From positions 1 through 64,000 of the forward strand of contig MGPQ01000001.1 in the NCBI GenBank assembly GCA_001797465.1: 64,000 bases of DNA, read 5' to 3'. Both the position numbers and the translations under genes were made by a program. The stretch comes from Deltaproteobacteria bacterium GWB2_55_19 (GTDB taxonomy: Bacteria; Desulfobacterota; GWC2-55-46). The notes under the pieces were generated by a model. It had not been told where the DNA came from. It saw only the letters and a list, made by a program, of their open reading frames with translations, and made no database searches. Of the stretch, positions 55,270 to 64,000 are shown piece after piece (the first letter of the stretch is position 1; each line of letters begins with the position of its first letter).

Positions 55270-56678
55270 ACGACTTCGTCCGCGTCATAACGGCGTTTGT
55301 CGTAGTGCTCCTTGCAGGGCTCCTCGTGATCCGCGCCGCGGATAAGAGGGGAGAGATCGATTGCGGCGTTGGCGCGAGGTTCTCACTCGCCTTCATGCTC
55401 GGGCTCGGCGCAATCTCCCTCCAGATGTTCTTCTATGCGATCGCCTCCATAGAGTTCGGGTACGTCCGGATAGCCGCGCCGTGGGTAGTCCTCTCCGCGG
55501 TCTCGCTCGCCTTTCCGGGGAGAAAAAAGGCGTCTCAAAAACCGCCCCCAGGCGGCTTCGGGGCCGTTGAGGCCGTATTCGAGATAATCATACTCTCGCA
55601 GGCGGCGTATCTGCTCTTATACGCCTTCCTTCTTCCGGTATTCGGGTGGGACGCCTGGCATATATGGCTCCTGAAGGCAAAGGTCTTCTTTGTGGAAAAG
55701 GGCGTGCCAACGGGGTTCCTCCTTGACGAGGCGCTTAAATACGCGCACCAGGATTATCCGCTCCTCGTGCCGCTTTCCACGGCCTGGATATACACGGCGC
55801 TCGGCGCGGCCGAGGAGACAGCGGCAAAGGTAATGTGGCCCATTCAGTTCCTCGCCATGATCAACATATTTCACTTCGCGGCGAAAAAGGCGGCTGGCGC
55901 GCGGGTGGCGCTCGTATTCGCCGCGCTCCTCGCGCTAACGCCGATCATGCTTTCGCACGCCTCGGGCCTGCTGGCAAGGGTAGGCCCGCTCCCTGCCGGC
56001 AACTACGCCGGGTACGCGGACCTGACGCTCTCCATATACCTCATGTCAGCCGGGGCCTTCCTATATATCTACGCGAGCGAGGGAGGGGGCTGGGCCGTCA
56101 CGTTTTCCGCCGCGTCTTTCGCGCTCGCGGCGTGGACTAAGAACGAGGGGTTGCCCGCCGCCCTCTTCGGCCTCATCCTCATCTCCTGGTGCGCCTTCGG
56201 CAGAAAGGGATGGATAATAAAGACGGCGGGCTCCGCGGCGATAGTATTGCTCTTTACGGCCCCGTGGTTTTTGTATAAGTCGTATTACGGCATAGGGAGC
56301 GAATACACCGGGAACCTCTCCCCCGCGCTGATAGCCGAGAATATCGGACGCCTTAAAATCATCATCCCCTCGCTCCTCTCCTATCTGTTTACGGAGACAA
56401 GCCTGTATAACTTCGCCTGGTGGGTCTACGCGGTCTCTCTCGCCCTCAACTGGCGCGGCTTTATGAAGAGGCCCGTCCTTGTCTTGAACCTCATGGTATT
56501 TTTCCAGACTGCGCTGTATGTCTTTGTGTATGTGATAACCCCGGCTGATGTGAAGTGGCAGTTGTCCACCTCTCTGGACAGGGTCGTCCTCCACATACTG
56601 CCGCTCGCCATGCTCGTCTCGGCCGTCAACGTAAGCTCGTTCATAAGGGCGGGTGTGGAGCCCCAGTCAGAGGACTGA
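55266..56678 (+). CDS. Polytopic GT-C-type membrane protein
   Basis: 470 residues with about ten to twelve membrane helices. FGWDAWHIWLLKAKVFF has the Trp/Asp pattern of the first periplasmic loop in GT-C glycosyltransferases, and LAAWTKNEGLPAALFG resembles the acceptor-loop helix of the dolichyl-mannose/ArnT-like group. A lipid-linked sugar transferase is likely; donor and target are unknown. It is coupled to the small membrane protein upstream. Confidence 0.65.
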   Translation: MNDFVRVITAFVVVLLAGLLVIRAADKRGEIDCGVGARFSLAFMLGLGAISLQMFFYAIASIEFGYVRIAAPWVVLSAVSLAFPGRKKASQKPPPGGFGAVEAVFEIIILSQAAYLLLYAFLLPVFGWDAWHIWLLKAKVFFVEKGVPTGFLLDEALKYAHQDYPLLVPLSTAWIYTALGAAEETAAKVMWPIQFLAMINIFHFAAKKAAGARVALVFAALLALTPIMLSHASGLLARVGPLPAGNYAGYADLTLSIYLMSAGAFLYIYASEGGGWAVTFSAASFALAAWTKNEGLPAALFGLILISWCAFGRKGWIIKTAGSAAIVLLFTAPWFLYKSYYGIGSEYTGNLSPALIAENIGRLKIIIPSLLSYLFTETSLYNFAWWVYAVSLALNWRGFMKRPVLVLNLMVFFQTALYVFVYVITPADVKWQLSTSLDRVVLHILPLAMLVSAVNVSSFIRAGVEPQSED

Positions 56679-56690
56679 ATAGGCGATCTC

Positions 56691-56847
56691 AAACGCGGGA
56701 CGCTTAAGGCTTATCTGTTGCTCAACCGTCCGATATGGATTTGCCAGTCCGGCGAGGTACTCGGCGTACGGCCAATTTCAAACGCGGGACGCTTAAGGCT
56801 TATCTGTTGCTCAATCGTCCGACATGGATTTGCCAGTCCGGCGAGGA
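56691..56847. repeat. 89-bp tandem repeat, two 68-bp units
   Basis: CAAACGCGGGACGCTTAAGG ... TTTGCCAGTCCGGCGAGG occurs at 56691-56758 and again at 56780-56847 with two differences (CAACCGTCCGATATGG versus CAATCGTCCGACATGG). The last 18 bases are shared with the tandem repeat at 3371-3550, as is the similar two-copy arrangement. Confidence 0.9.
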
Positions 56848-56908
56848 CTTTTGACACGGGTCGGCCTTAATGTTATCCTTAGAGATTAAATCCTGTTCAT
56901 AAGGCGGC

Positions 56909-57793
56909 ATGATGTCATTCAGATCCGGTTTCGTTTCTATCATCGGCAGGCCCAACGCCGGAAAATCCACGCTCTTGAACTCGATACTCGGCGAGAAGGT
57001 CTCCATAGTCTCGTCCAAGCCCCAGACGACGAGGAACGTCATCCGGGGGATAAAGAACATCGAGGAGCGCCAGATAGTCTTTCTCGACACCCCTGGCATC
57101 CATAAGGGGAGGGGGTTATTGAACGAGTTCATGGTGAAGGAGGCGTTGCAGTCGCTAAGGGACGTCGACGCCGTCATCTACCTCGTCGAGGCGGGGCGCA
57201 TCTCAGGCGACGACCGTTTCATAATCGAGGGGCTCAAGAAACTCAACTGCCCAGTCATCCTCGGCATAAACAAGATGGATACGATAGACAAGCGCGAGGC
57301 GCTCCCTCTTATCGATACATTCTCGAAGCTCTTCCCGTTCAAGGATATTGTGCCGATCTCGGCGCTGAAGGGCGACGGCGTGGATATCCTTATTCAAATA
57401 GTATCCGGGCTTCTCCCCGAGGGGCCGAAGTATTTTCCTGATGATATACTGACCGACCAGCCCGAGAGGTTCGTCGTCGCCGAGATAGTCAGGGAAAAGG
57501 TCTTCAGGTTCACTCACGAGGAGGTCCCTTACTCGACGGCCGTCGCGGTTGAGAGGTTCGAGGAGAAGAAGGGCGGCTCTCTCGTCTCGATCTCCGCGAC
57601 GATTACCATAGAAAGGGACTCCCAGAAGCCGATAGTCATAGGGAAAAAGGGGATGATGCTGAAAAAGATAGGAACCGCCGCGCGCGAGGACATTGAGAAG
57701 CTCCTCGGCGCGAGGGTCTTCCTCGAGCTCTTCGTAAGGGTCCAGGAGGAGTGGACGAAGAAGCCGGGGGCGCTGAAGGAGTTCGGGTATTGA
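56909..57793 (+). CDS. era: GTPase Era
   Basis: 294 residues. G motifs GRPNAGKST, DTPGIHKGRG and NKMD; then the C-terminal KH domain (SQKPIVIGKKGMMLKKIGTAAR). It assists 16S rRNA maturation and 30S assembly. It stands before der, a pair of ribosome-assembly GTPases. Confidence 0.97.
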   Translation: MMSFRSGFVSIIGRPNAGKSTLLNSILGEKVSIVSSKPQTTRNVIRGIKNIEERQIVFLDTPGIHKGRGLLNEFMVKEALQSLRDVDAVIYLVEAGRISGDDRFIIEGLKKLNCPVILGINKMDTIDKREALPLIDTFSKLFPFKDIVPISALKGDGVDILIQIVSGLLPEGPKYFPDDILTDQPERFVVAEIVREKVFRFTHEEVPYSTAVAVERFEEKKGGSLVSISATITIERDSQKPIVIGKKGMMLKKIGTAAREDIEKLLGARVFLELFVRVQEEWTKKPGALKEFGY

Positions 57794-57818
57794 AGTTTAT
57801 AAGGGAGGCGTTACTTAA

Positions 57819-59132
57819 TTGATAAAGCCGATAGTCGCCATAGTAGGACGCCCGAACGTGGGCAAATCCACACTTTTTAATAAGATAATCGGCAGAAAGG
57901 TCGCGATAACCGCCGATGAGCCCGGCGTGACCAGGGACCTTAACTACGCGGACGTCGAGGAGGCCGGGCGCTCGTTCACGGTCGTCGATACCGGCGGGTT
58001 CGATGCCGGCGCCAAAGACATCATACTATCGCAGGTGAGGGAGCAGGCGCTCCTTGCCGTTGAGGACGCGGACACTATCGTCTTTGTCATGGACGCGAGG
58101 ACCGGCCCCGCAGTGGATGACAAGGAGCTTGTGGACATGCTCCGGAAGTCCGGGAAACCCGTGCTCTACGCCGTGAACAAGGCGGACACCGCCCGCCTGG
58201 AGACGGGCGCGACGGAGTTTTACGCGCTCGGGTTGAAAGAGATATACCCGATATCGGCCGAGCACGGCAGGGGCGTAAGCGATCTCCTTGAGGCCGTCGC
58301 CGCGACCCTGCCCGAGTTCCTCCCGGAGGAGGCCGAGACGGACAGGGTTAAGATAGCGATAGTCGGCAGGCCCAACGTCGGGAAGTCTTCGCTCTTAAAC
58401 AGGCTCATCGGCAGGCCGCGCGCCATCGTGAGCGACGTCGCCGGCACGACCCGCGACCCGGTGGATACGCGCTATAACGCGCTGGAGAGGAAGTACCTCT
58501 TCATAGACACCGCCGGGATAAGGAAGAAGAACAAGGTCAGCCTCAAGGTCGAAACGTACTGCGTGATGGAGGCGATAAGGTCCATAGAGAGGTGCGACTG
58601 CGCCCTCCTCGTCCTCGACGGCAATGCAGGCGTCTCGATGCAGGACGAAAAGATTGCCGGGCTCATAGAGGACAGGGGGCGGTGCTCGGTCATAGTCGTT
58701 AACAAGTGGGACGTCGTAGAGAAGGACACCATGACCACGGAACACGCCAAGGAGACTATAAGGAAGAGGCTCCCGTTCCTGTCGTGGGCGCCGGTCGTCT
58801 TCACTTCCGCCTTAACCGGCCAGAGGGTCCCGAAGGTGCTCGACGTCGTAAACGAGGTGATGGACAAGGCGCGGGAGAGGATCCCGACGTCCAGGCTTAA
58901 CGGGGTATTCGAGGGGCTCTATCTCCAGCACAGGCCGCCCGCGTTCAAGTGCAAAGAGGTCAAGTTCTATTACATCACGCAGACAGGCGTGACGCCGGCC
59001 ACCTTCGTCATATTCACGAACATCCCCGAGGGCGTGGCCGAGCAGTATAAAAGATACCTCGTAAACGGTCTCCGGGAGGCGTTCTCGCTCGAGGGCGTGG
59101 CTGTAAGGCTCTTTTTCCGGGCAAGGCACTGA
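57819..59132 (+). CDS. der: Double GTPase Der (EngA)
   Basis: 437 residues. Two G domains, each with its own P-loop (GRPNVGKSTLFNKIIG, then GRPNVGKSSLLNRLIG), and a C-terminal KH-like domain. It acts in 50S ribosome assembly. The start codon is TTG 57819, supported by GGGAGG about ten bases upstream and a family N-terminus (IKPIVAIVGRPNVGK). Confidence 0.97.
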   Translation: MIKPIVAIVGRPNVGKSTLFNKIIGRKVAITADEPGVTRDLNYADVEEAGRSFTVVDTGGFDAGAKDIILSQVREQALLAVEDADTIVFVMDARTGPAVDDKELVDMLRKSGKPVLYAVNKADTARLETGATEFYALGLKEIYPISAEHGRGVSDLLEAVAATLPEFLPEEAETDRVKIAIVGRPNVGKSSLLNRLIGRPRAIVSDVAGTTRDPVDTRYNALERKYLFIDTAGIRKKNKVSLKVETYCVMEAIRSIERCDCALLVLDGNAGVSMQDEKIAGLIEDRGRCSVIVVNKWDVVEKDTMTTEHAKETIRKRLPFLSWAPVVFTSALTGQRVPKVLDVVNEVMDKARERIPTSRLNGVFEGLYLQHRPPAFKCKEVKFYYITQTGVTPATFVIFTNIPEGVAEQYKRYLVNGLREAFSLEGVAVRLFFRARH

Positions 59133-59986
59133 TGATCAGATACCTCTCCATCTTCTGGGATGGGCTTAAGCTTTTCAACAGGACGAACTCGTTAACGTCC
59201 GCGGCGGCGATATCTTTCTACGCCTTTTTCTCGCTCATCCCCATAATGCTCCTTGTGACCGCTTCGCTCGGCTTCATTATGGGGGCGAAGGCAGGGCTCC
59301 TTGAGAGGGTAATAGGAATGATAAGGGAGTACCTGCCGTACTTGAGCGACAGGCTCATCGGGGACGTCCGGGGGATTACGACCGACTGGAAGAAGATAGG
59401 CTGGCTCGGCGCGATAACGCTCGTATGGAGCGCCGATTTCGTGCTGGAGGCGATGGCTGAATCGCTCACGAAGATTTTCGGGACCGAGAAGAAGTTCGGG
59501 TTTTTGAGGCGCAAGGTCGTGAACCTCTTCATCCTCCTCATCGGCGTCCTCTGCGCGCTCGCGTCCATCATCATGACGGCCGCGGCGATACTCCTTAAGA
59601 AGTTTCACCTTAAGTTCTTCCCCATGAACGTCTTTTACCAGTACATACAGAGCTTCACATTCGAGGTCCTCATCCCGTTCTTCCTCGTGGCCCTGGTCGT
59701 GGCCGTGGTATTCAGGGCGTTTTCCGGACCGCACCTGGACTTCAAACACGCGTTTTACGGCTCCATTTTCTTTTCCGCCCTCTGGGAGGCGGCCAAGCAC
59801 GTATTCGCCTGGTACGTCTCGAATTTCCCGAGCTACAACAAGGTCTACGGGTCGCTGGGGGCGCTCATGCTCCTCCTTATCTGGATGTTCTACTCCGCGA
59901 ACCTCCTTCTCCTTTCAGCCTCCGTAGCCAGGGCCGCCTACGAGAGGAGCGGCGCGGGGCAGGTGAGAAAAGGCGGAAAAACATGA
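59132..59986 (+). CDS. YihY/BrkB-family inner-membrane protein
   Basis: 284 residues with six membrane helices. NSLTSAAAISFYAFFSLIPIMLL at the start and YGSLGALMLLLIWMFYSANLLL at the end, taken in short parts, are the YihY marks. These proteins were once called RNase BN, but no nuclease motif is present. Transport or envelope roles have been proposed. Its ATG overlaps the der stop by one base. Confidence 0.9.
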   Translation: MIRYLSIFWDGLKLFNRTNSLTSAAAISFYAFFSLIPIMLLVTASLGFIMGAKAGLLERVIGMIREYLPYLSDRLIGDVRGITTDWKKIGWLGAITLVWSADFVLEAMAESLTKIFGTEKKFGFLRRKVVNLFILLIGVLCALASIIMTAAAILLKKFHLKFFPMNVFYQYIQSFTFEVLIPFFLVALVVAVVFRAFSGPHLDFKHAFYGSIFFSALWEAAKHVFAWYVSNFPSYNKVYGSLGALMLLLIWMFYSANLLLLSASVARAAYERSGAGQVRKGGKT

Positions 59987-60039
59987 TTTTAGCCGCGATA
60001 AAAGGCCGCAACAGTCCGTAATTCAACGAAATATTTTTA

Positions 60040-60068
60040 TTGTAAAACGGATGTACTTGTGACAAAAT
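60040..60068 (+). promoter_or_regulatory. Possible promoter of ftsH
   Basis: TTGTAA (60040-60045), a 17-base spacer and CAAAAT (60063-60068) in an AT-rich spacer, leaving a leader of about 45 bases with AGAGGA before ATG 60118. No clear sigma32 pattern is seen. Confidence 0.35.
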
Positions 60069-60117
60069 AATTTAATTTGGAACGCGCATACAACCCACTG
60101 TCGAAGAGGACTTATAG

Positions 60118-61986
60118 ATGAACCAGTTATACAAGAACATAGCGATGTGGCTCATCATTATCGCTACAGTCGTTCTCATGTTCAACCTCATAAGCTACAA
60201 GCAGCCTTCCTCGGAAAAGCTCATATTCAGCGACTTTATACACGAGGTCGAAAACGGCAACGTCGTCGAGGTCACCATACAGGGGAGCGACATCCTCGGA
60301 AAGCTCAAGGACGGCAAGCAGTTCAAGACCTATTCGCCGGAGTACCCGGACCTCATATCCAGGCTCCGCGAAAAGGGCGTGAAGATCTCAGCCGAGCCGG
60401 TCGTGGAGACGCCGTCATGGGGGACGATATTCGTCTCCTGGTTCCCGATGATACTCTTGATCGGCGTCTGGATATTTTTCATGCGCCAGATGCAGGGCGG
60501 CGGCGGCAAGGCGATGAGCTTCGGAAAGTCCAAGGCGAAGTTGCTCACCGAGCAACAGCACAAGGTCACGTTCAAGGACGTCGCCGGCATAGACGAGGCC
60601 AAGGATGAGGTCGAGGAGATAATAGAGTTCCTGAAAGACCCCAAGAAGTTCACGAAGCTCGGCGGAAGGATCCCCAAGGGCGTCCTCCTCGTAGGCTCGC
60701 CTGGAACGGGAAAAACGCTCCTTGCCAAGGCGATAGCCGGCGAGGCAGGGGTGCCGTTCTTCTCCATTTCGGGTTCCGACTTCGTTGAGATGTTCGTAGG
60801 CGTGGGAGCATCCCGCGTAAGGGACCTCTTTGTGCAGGGCAAGAAGAACGCGCCCTGCATAATATTCATAGACGAGATAGACGCGGTAGGGCGCCACAGG
60901 GGTGCGGGATTGGGCGGCGGGCACGACGAGCGCGAGCAGACTTTAAACCAGCTCCTCGTCGAGATGGACGGGTTCGAGTCCAACGAGGGCGTCATAATAA
61001 TAGCGGCTACCAACAGGCCGGACGTGCTCGACCCGGCGTTGCTCAGGCCCGGCAGGTTCGACAGGAACGTCATCGTGCCCAAGCCTGACATCAAGGGGAG
61101 GGAAGAGATACTCCGCGTGCACGCCTCGAAGACGCCTATCGGTGACGACGTCGAGCTCGACGTCGTGGCGCGCGGCACGCCGGGCTTTTCCGGCGCTGAC
61201 CTCTCGAACCTCGTTAACGAGGCGGCGCTCCTCGCGGCCCGGAGAGGAAAGGACAAGGTAAACAAGATAGAGTTCGACGACGCCAAGGACAAGCTCCTCA
61301 TGGGGACAGAACGCAGGTCCATGATAATAAGCGAGTCCGAGAAGAAGAACACCGCGTACCACGAGGCGGGGCATACGCTTGTGGCGCGGCTCATCCCGGG
61401 GACCGACCCGATACACAAGGTCTCGATCATTCCCCGCGGCATGGCGCTCGGCATAACGCAACAGCTCCCGATAGACGAGCGCCACACTTATAACAAGGAG
61501 TACCTCCAGAACAACATCTCGATCCTCATGGGCGGCAGGGCCGCCGAGGAGCTGATACTTAAGCACATGACTACCGGCGCTGGAAATGACATAGAGCGCG
61601 CGACGGAAATAGCGAGGAAGATGGTCTGCGAGTGGGGCATGAGCGAGAAGCTCGGGCCGCTCACCTTCGGCAAGAAGGAGGAGCACATATTCCTCGGCAA
61701 GGAAATGACGCAGAGGCGTGACTTCAGCGAAGAGACCGCTGAGGAGATAGACTCCGAGATAAAGAAAGTGGTTATCGAGAACTACGACAGGGCGAAGGGG
61801 TTGCTTGTCTCCAAGGTGGACGTCCTCCACAGGCTCGCCCATGCGCTCCTCGAAAAAGAGGTCCTCGACGGCCCTGAGATAGACAAGCTCATCTTCTCCG
61901 ACGGGTCCACCCCTCCGGCGGCTGGCGCGGCGCCTGAGGCCCTGAAGCCCGAAGACGCCGCGGCGCTCGGCATGGCCGCGAAGTAG
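60118..61986 (+). CDS. ftsH: ATP-dependent zinc metalloprotease FtsH
   Basis: 622 residues. Two N-terminal membrane helices (about 7-25 and 102-120) flank a periplasmic domain. The AAA domain has [31 protein letters not shown] and the SRH region [20 protein letters not shown]. The protease site is HEAGH. It degrades membrane and short-lived proteins. The C-terminus is Ala/Pro-rich. Confidence 0.98.
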   Translation: MNQLYKNIAMWLIIIATVVLMFNLISYKQPSSEKLIFSDFIHEVENGNVVEVTIQGSDILGKLKDGKQFKTYSPEYPDLISRLREKGVKISAEPVVETPSWGTIFVSWFPMILLIGVWIFFMRQMQGGGGKAMSFGKSKAKLLTEQQHKVTFKDVAGIDEAKDEVEEIIEFLKDPKKFTKLGGRIPKGVLLVGSPGTGKTLLAKAIAGEAGVPFFSISGSDFVEMFVGVGASRVRDLFVQGKKNAPCIIFIDEIDAVGRHRGAGLGGGHDEREQTLNQLLVEMDGFESNEGVIIIAATNRPDVLDPALLRPGRFDRNVIVPKPDIKGREEILRVHASKTPIGDDVELDVVARGTPGFSGADLSNLVNEAALLAARRGKDKVNKIEFDDAKDKLLMGTERRSMIISESEKKNTAYHEAGHTLVARLIPGTDPIHKVSIIPRGMALGITQQLPIDERHTYNKEYLQNNISILMGGRAAEELILKHMTTGAGNDIERATEIARKMVCEWGMSEKLGPLTFGKKEEHIFLGKEMTQRRDFSEETAEEIDSEIKKVVIENYDRAKGLLVSKVDVLHRLAHALLEKEVLDGPEIDKLIFSDGSTPPAAGAAPEALKPEDAAALGMAAK

Positions 61987-62071
61987 GGGGCCCTGGGAGA
62001 GAGGCTTAGAGATCAAGGCATAGGACACTTACGGAGCCCCCGCATGGAGCGGGGCTATTATCCGTTTTTAA

Positions 62072-62098
62072 CGGCCCCTTTCAAGGGGCCGCGCTTTT
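62072..62098 (+). terminator. Rho-independent terminator after ftsH
   Basis: CGGCCCCTT-TC-AAGGGGCCG followed by CGCTTTT. The T-run is short but the stem is perfect. Confidence 0.7.
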
Positions 62099-62177
62099 AT
62101 GGGGCTGTCCTTACCGGGGGCGGGGGGCTTGGGGGCGGCGGGCGTTTTCTGGAGACTGCGGGACATTGGAGACAAAT

Positions 62178-63386
62178 GTGAGGCCGCCAGTAAGGTGTCT
62201 TGAGATAAAATTCCTCGTCCAGGCCAACGCCGAGATGGAGCGCGCGCTCGTGGATCCCGCAGGCGCGCGCATCATGGCGCCCAAGCAGTTCCACTACAAC
62301 CTCAAGGTTTCAGCGCTTACCCCGGCGCAGGCGAACGTAATAAAGCAGGAGATGCTCTCGCTCGGCGGCGAGGCGGCGGTCGCCAGGGGCGCGGCCTCCT
62401 GCTCGATAGCGGCGTCCGACGCGATACTCTCCGGGACCCTCCGGCAGTACGGGTTGCTTGTGGAGAAACTCAAATACCAGTCGTTTGCGCTTCCCGAAGT
62501 CGGAGGCGCGATAGATGAAGCGCTTAATAATATCGCGAAACGCTCGTTCGTATTGAGAGGCCGGACACGGGAGTGGGAACTCGGGAAAAAGACGCTCATC
62601 ATGGGCATACTGAACGTCACGCCGGACTCATTTTCCGACGGCGGGCTCTTTTTTGACAGGGACAGGGCGGTTGAGAAGGCTTTGAAGATGGTCGAGGACG
62701 GCGCCGACTGGGTGGACGTCGGCGGCGAGTCGACGAGGCCGGGAGCCGGGCCGGTTCAGGCCGAAGAGGAGCTTGAAAGGATAATGCCGGTAGTCGAGGC
62801 GCTCTCGAAACGCGGCGTCGTGTTTTCGATAGACACCATGAAGGCGCGCGTGGCGGAAGAGGCGTTGAAGGCGGGCGCGGAGGCCGTCAACGACGTTAGC
62901 GCTCTCTCCGACCCGGCAATGGCAGAGGTATGCGCGAGGCACAAGGCCGCGGTCGTCCTCATGCACATGCGCGGGGCCCCAAAAGAGATGCAGAAGGATA
63001 CGGCGTACAAGGACCTCATTGGCGAGGTCTTCTCGTACCTCTCCGAGAGGGTAGATTACGCGGAGTCCTCTGGCATCGAGCGCGGACGCATAATGATAGA
63101 CCCGGGGCTCGGTTTCGGGAAATCGAAAGAGGGGAACCTGGAGATAATAGCGAGGCTCCGCGAGTTCGCCTCCCTCGGGCTCCCCATCCTCGTCGGTCCC
63201 TCAAGAAAGTCCTTTATAGGCGCGATCACCGGCGCAAAGGAGACGGAGAGGCTCTCTGGGACGGCCGCCGTCTCCGCTATGGCGGTTTTGAACGGTGCGT
63301 GCGCCTTGCGGGTCCACGACGCAAAAGAGGCGAGAGAGGCCTCCGCGATGGCCGAGGCGGTCAAGTCGGCAAATATTGACGGGTAA
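62178..63386 (+). CDS. folP: Dihydropteroate synthase with N-terminal extension
   Basis: 402 residues from GTG 62178, which has GGAG at the right distance; a TTG at 62166 would add four residues. Residues about 130-402 are the complete DHPS barrel: MGILNVTPDSFSDGG, VDVGGESTRPGAGP, SIDTMKA, VNDVSAL and MIDPGLGFGKSKEGN, and GPSRKSFIG. The first 125 residues, with LTPAQANVIKQEMLSLGGEAA, form an added domain also seen in deltaproteobacterial DHPS but not in E. coli. It joins pABA to the pterin in folate synthesis. It is followed 3 bases later by cdaA. Confidence 0.95.
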   Translation: MRPPVRCLEIKFLVQANAEMERALVDPAGARIMAPKQFHYNLKVSALTPAQANVIKQEMLSLGGEAAVARGAASCSIAASDAILSGTLRQYGLLVEKLKYQSFALPEVGGAIDEALNNIAKRSFVLRGRTREWELGKKTLIMGILNVTPDSFSDGGLFFDRDRAVEKALKMVEDGADWVDVGGESTRPGAGPVQAEEELERIMPVVEALSKRGVVFSIDTMKARVAEEALKAGAEAVNDVSALSDPAMAEVCARHKAAVVLMHMRGAPKEMQKDTAYKDLIGEVFSYLSERVDYAESSGIERGRIMIDPGLGFGKSKEGNLEIIARLREFASLGLPILVGPSRKSFIGAITGAKETERLSGTAAVSAMAVLNGACALRVHDAKEAREASAMAEAVKSANIDG

Positions 63387-63389
63387 GGG

Positions 63390-64000
63390 ATGCTTGATCA
63401 GATATTCAGCTTCAGCAACTTCATAACTGTCGCGGACATCGCGCTCGTCGCGTTCCTCCTCTACTGGTTCATGCTCATGTTCAAGGGGACGAGGGCCGAG
63501 CGGATGCTATGGGGCATCGGCGTCATCATCATCGTCTACTTCGTATCCCAGAGGGCCGAGCTCCTTACTCTCCACTGGATATTAAGCAACTTCCTCGGCT
63601 CCATCGCCATATTCCTGATAGTCGTCTTCCAGCAGGACATAAGGAAGGCGCTCATTCATATGGGCAAGCCCTTCTCTACGCGCGACGTAGCGGCCTCGCG
63701 CGAGTCCCTTGAGGAGATAACGAGGGCCGCGGCCTCGATGTCAAAGACGAGGACCGGCGGCATAGTCGTCATTGAGCGCGGGATAGATCTCGCCGACTTT
63801 CTCGACGTCGGCGTCGAAATTGACGCGAAACTCTCAAAGGAGCTCATCCTCTCCATATTCAATACCTCGTCCCCCATGCACGACGGCGCGGTGGTCGTGC
63901 GCGCCGGGAGGATATTCAAGGCGGGGTGCATACTGCCTTTGACGGAGAAGGAGCTTACGAAGTCCATGGGGACGAGGCACAGGGCGGCCATAGGCCTCTC
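63390..64000 (+). CDS. cdaA: Diadenylate cyclase CdaA, cut by the window end
   Basis: The first 203 residues are present; the frame is open at the edge. Three membrane helices at the N-terminus (about 10-30, 40-55 and 66-80) are followed by QQDIRKALIHMGK and the DisA_N catalytic domain with MHDGAVVV (DGA motif) and GTRHRAA (RHR motif). Both active-site motifs are intact, so synthesis of c-di-AMP is expected. It starts 3 bases after folP. CdaR normally follows cdaA but lies outside the window. Confidence 0.93.
   Translation, partial: MLDQIFSFSNFITVADIALVAFLLYWFMLMFKGTRAERMLWGIGVIIIVYFVSQRAELLTLHWILSNFLGSIAIFLIVVFQQDIRKALIHMGKPFSTRDVAASRESLEEITRAAASMSKTRTGGIVVIERGIDLADFLDVGVEIDAKLSKELILSIFNTSSPMHDGAVVVRAGRIFKAGCILPLTEKELTKSMGTRHRAAIGL

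Overview
The window reads as a contiguous chromosomal segment of a Gram-negative bacterium of moderately high GC. An LPS-export barrel protein (LptD), TolC/RND efflux, Tat and lipoprotein signals and a PEP-CTERM protein show a double membrane. A MenA-type prenyltransferase, ResB, several CxxCH proteins, FolE2, split ATP synthase b subunits and the ftsH-folP-cdaA order suggest a deltaproteobacterium-like (Desulfobacterota/Myxococcota-type) respiratory organism. This placement is an inference from gene content. I saw no rRNA, tRNA, CRISPR array, intact insertion sequence or prophage.

Layout. 1-4000 is loosely packed: a decayed copy of the cstA 5' region, a sigma54-type promoter with a PEP-CTERM protein, a sulfatase-fold lipoprotein, and repeat-rich spacers. 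4003-12769 holds cstA, hsp20, menA, a Na/Ca exchanger, a ResB operon, queD-folE2 and a zinc-ribbon response regulator. 12864-25421 (minus) holds lptD, folC, accD, a GAF-GAF-HD-GYP protein and trpEGDCFBA, with a palindrome-overlapped promoter before trpE. 25525-33242 holds a Tat-exported YcbK-like protein, a small coiled-coil lipoprotein, and a redox cluster: a heme-bearing chemoreceptor, an ethylbenzene-dehydrogenase-like cytochrome, a cytochrome-porin and an MXAN_5187-like protein. A broken DUF559 gene embedded in palindromic repeats follows. 33266-39215 (minus) is the F1 ATP synthase operon, with b' and b fused into one ORF and no a or c subunit gene. 39509-48419 (minus) is a copper/silver module: BlaI-type repressor, M56 membrane peptidase with a Cys/His tail, YtkA-like protein, TolC-CusB-CusA pump, Met-rich protein and a cupredoxin. 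48554-64000 (plus) is housekeeping: tmk, holB, ricT-like, metG, TatD-radical SAM fusion, two membrane proteins, era, der, yihY, ftsH, folP and the start of cdaA.

The most distinctive material is (i) the copper module under a BlaI/M56 pair whose antibiotic-sensor domain is replaced by a 36-residue Cys/His tail, (ii) the heme-sensor, cytochrome and porin cluster, (iii) the DUF559/palindrome element with a tandemly repeated gene tail, and (iv) the b'-b fusion. Recurrent TTGAC-type promoters lie in the spacers, several giving very short 5' leaders.
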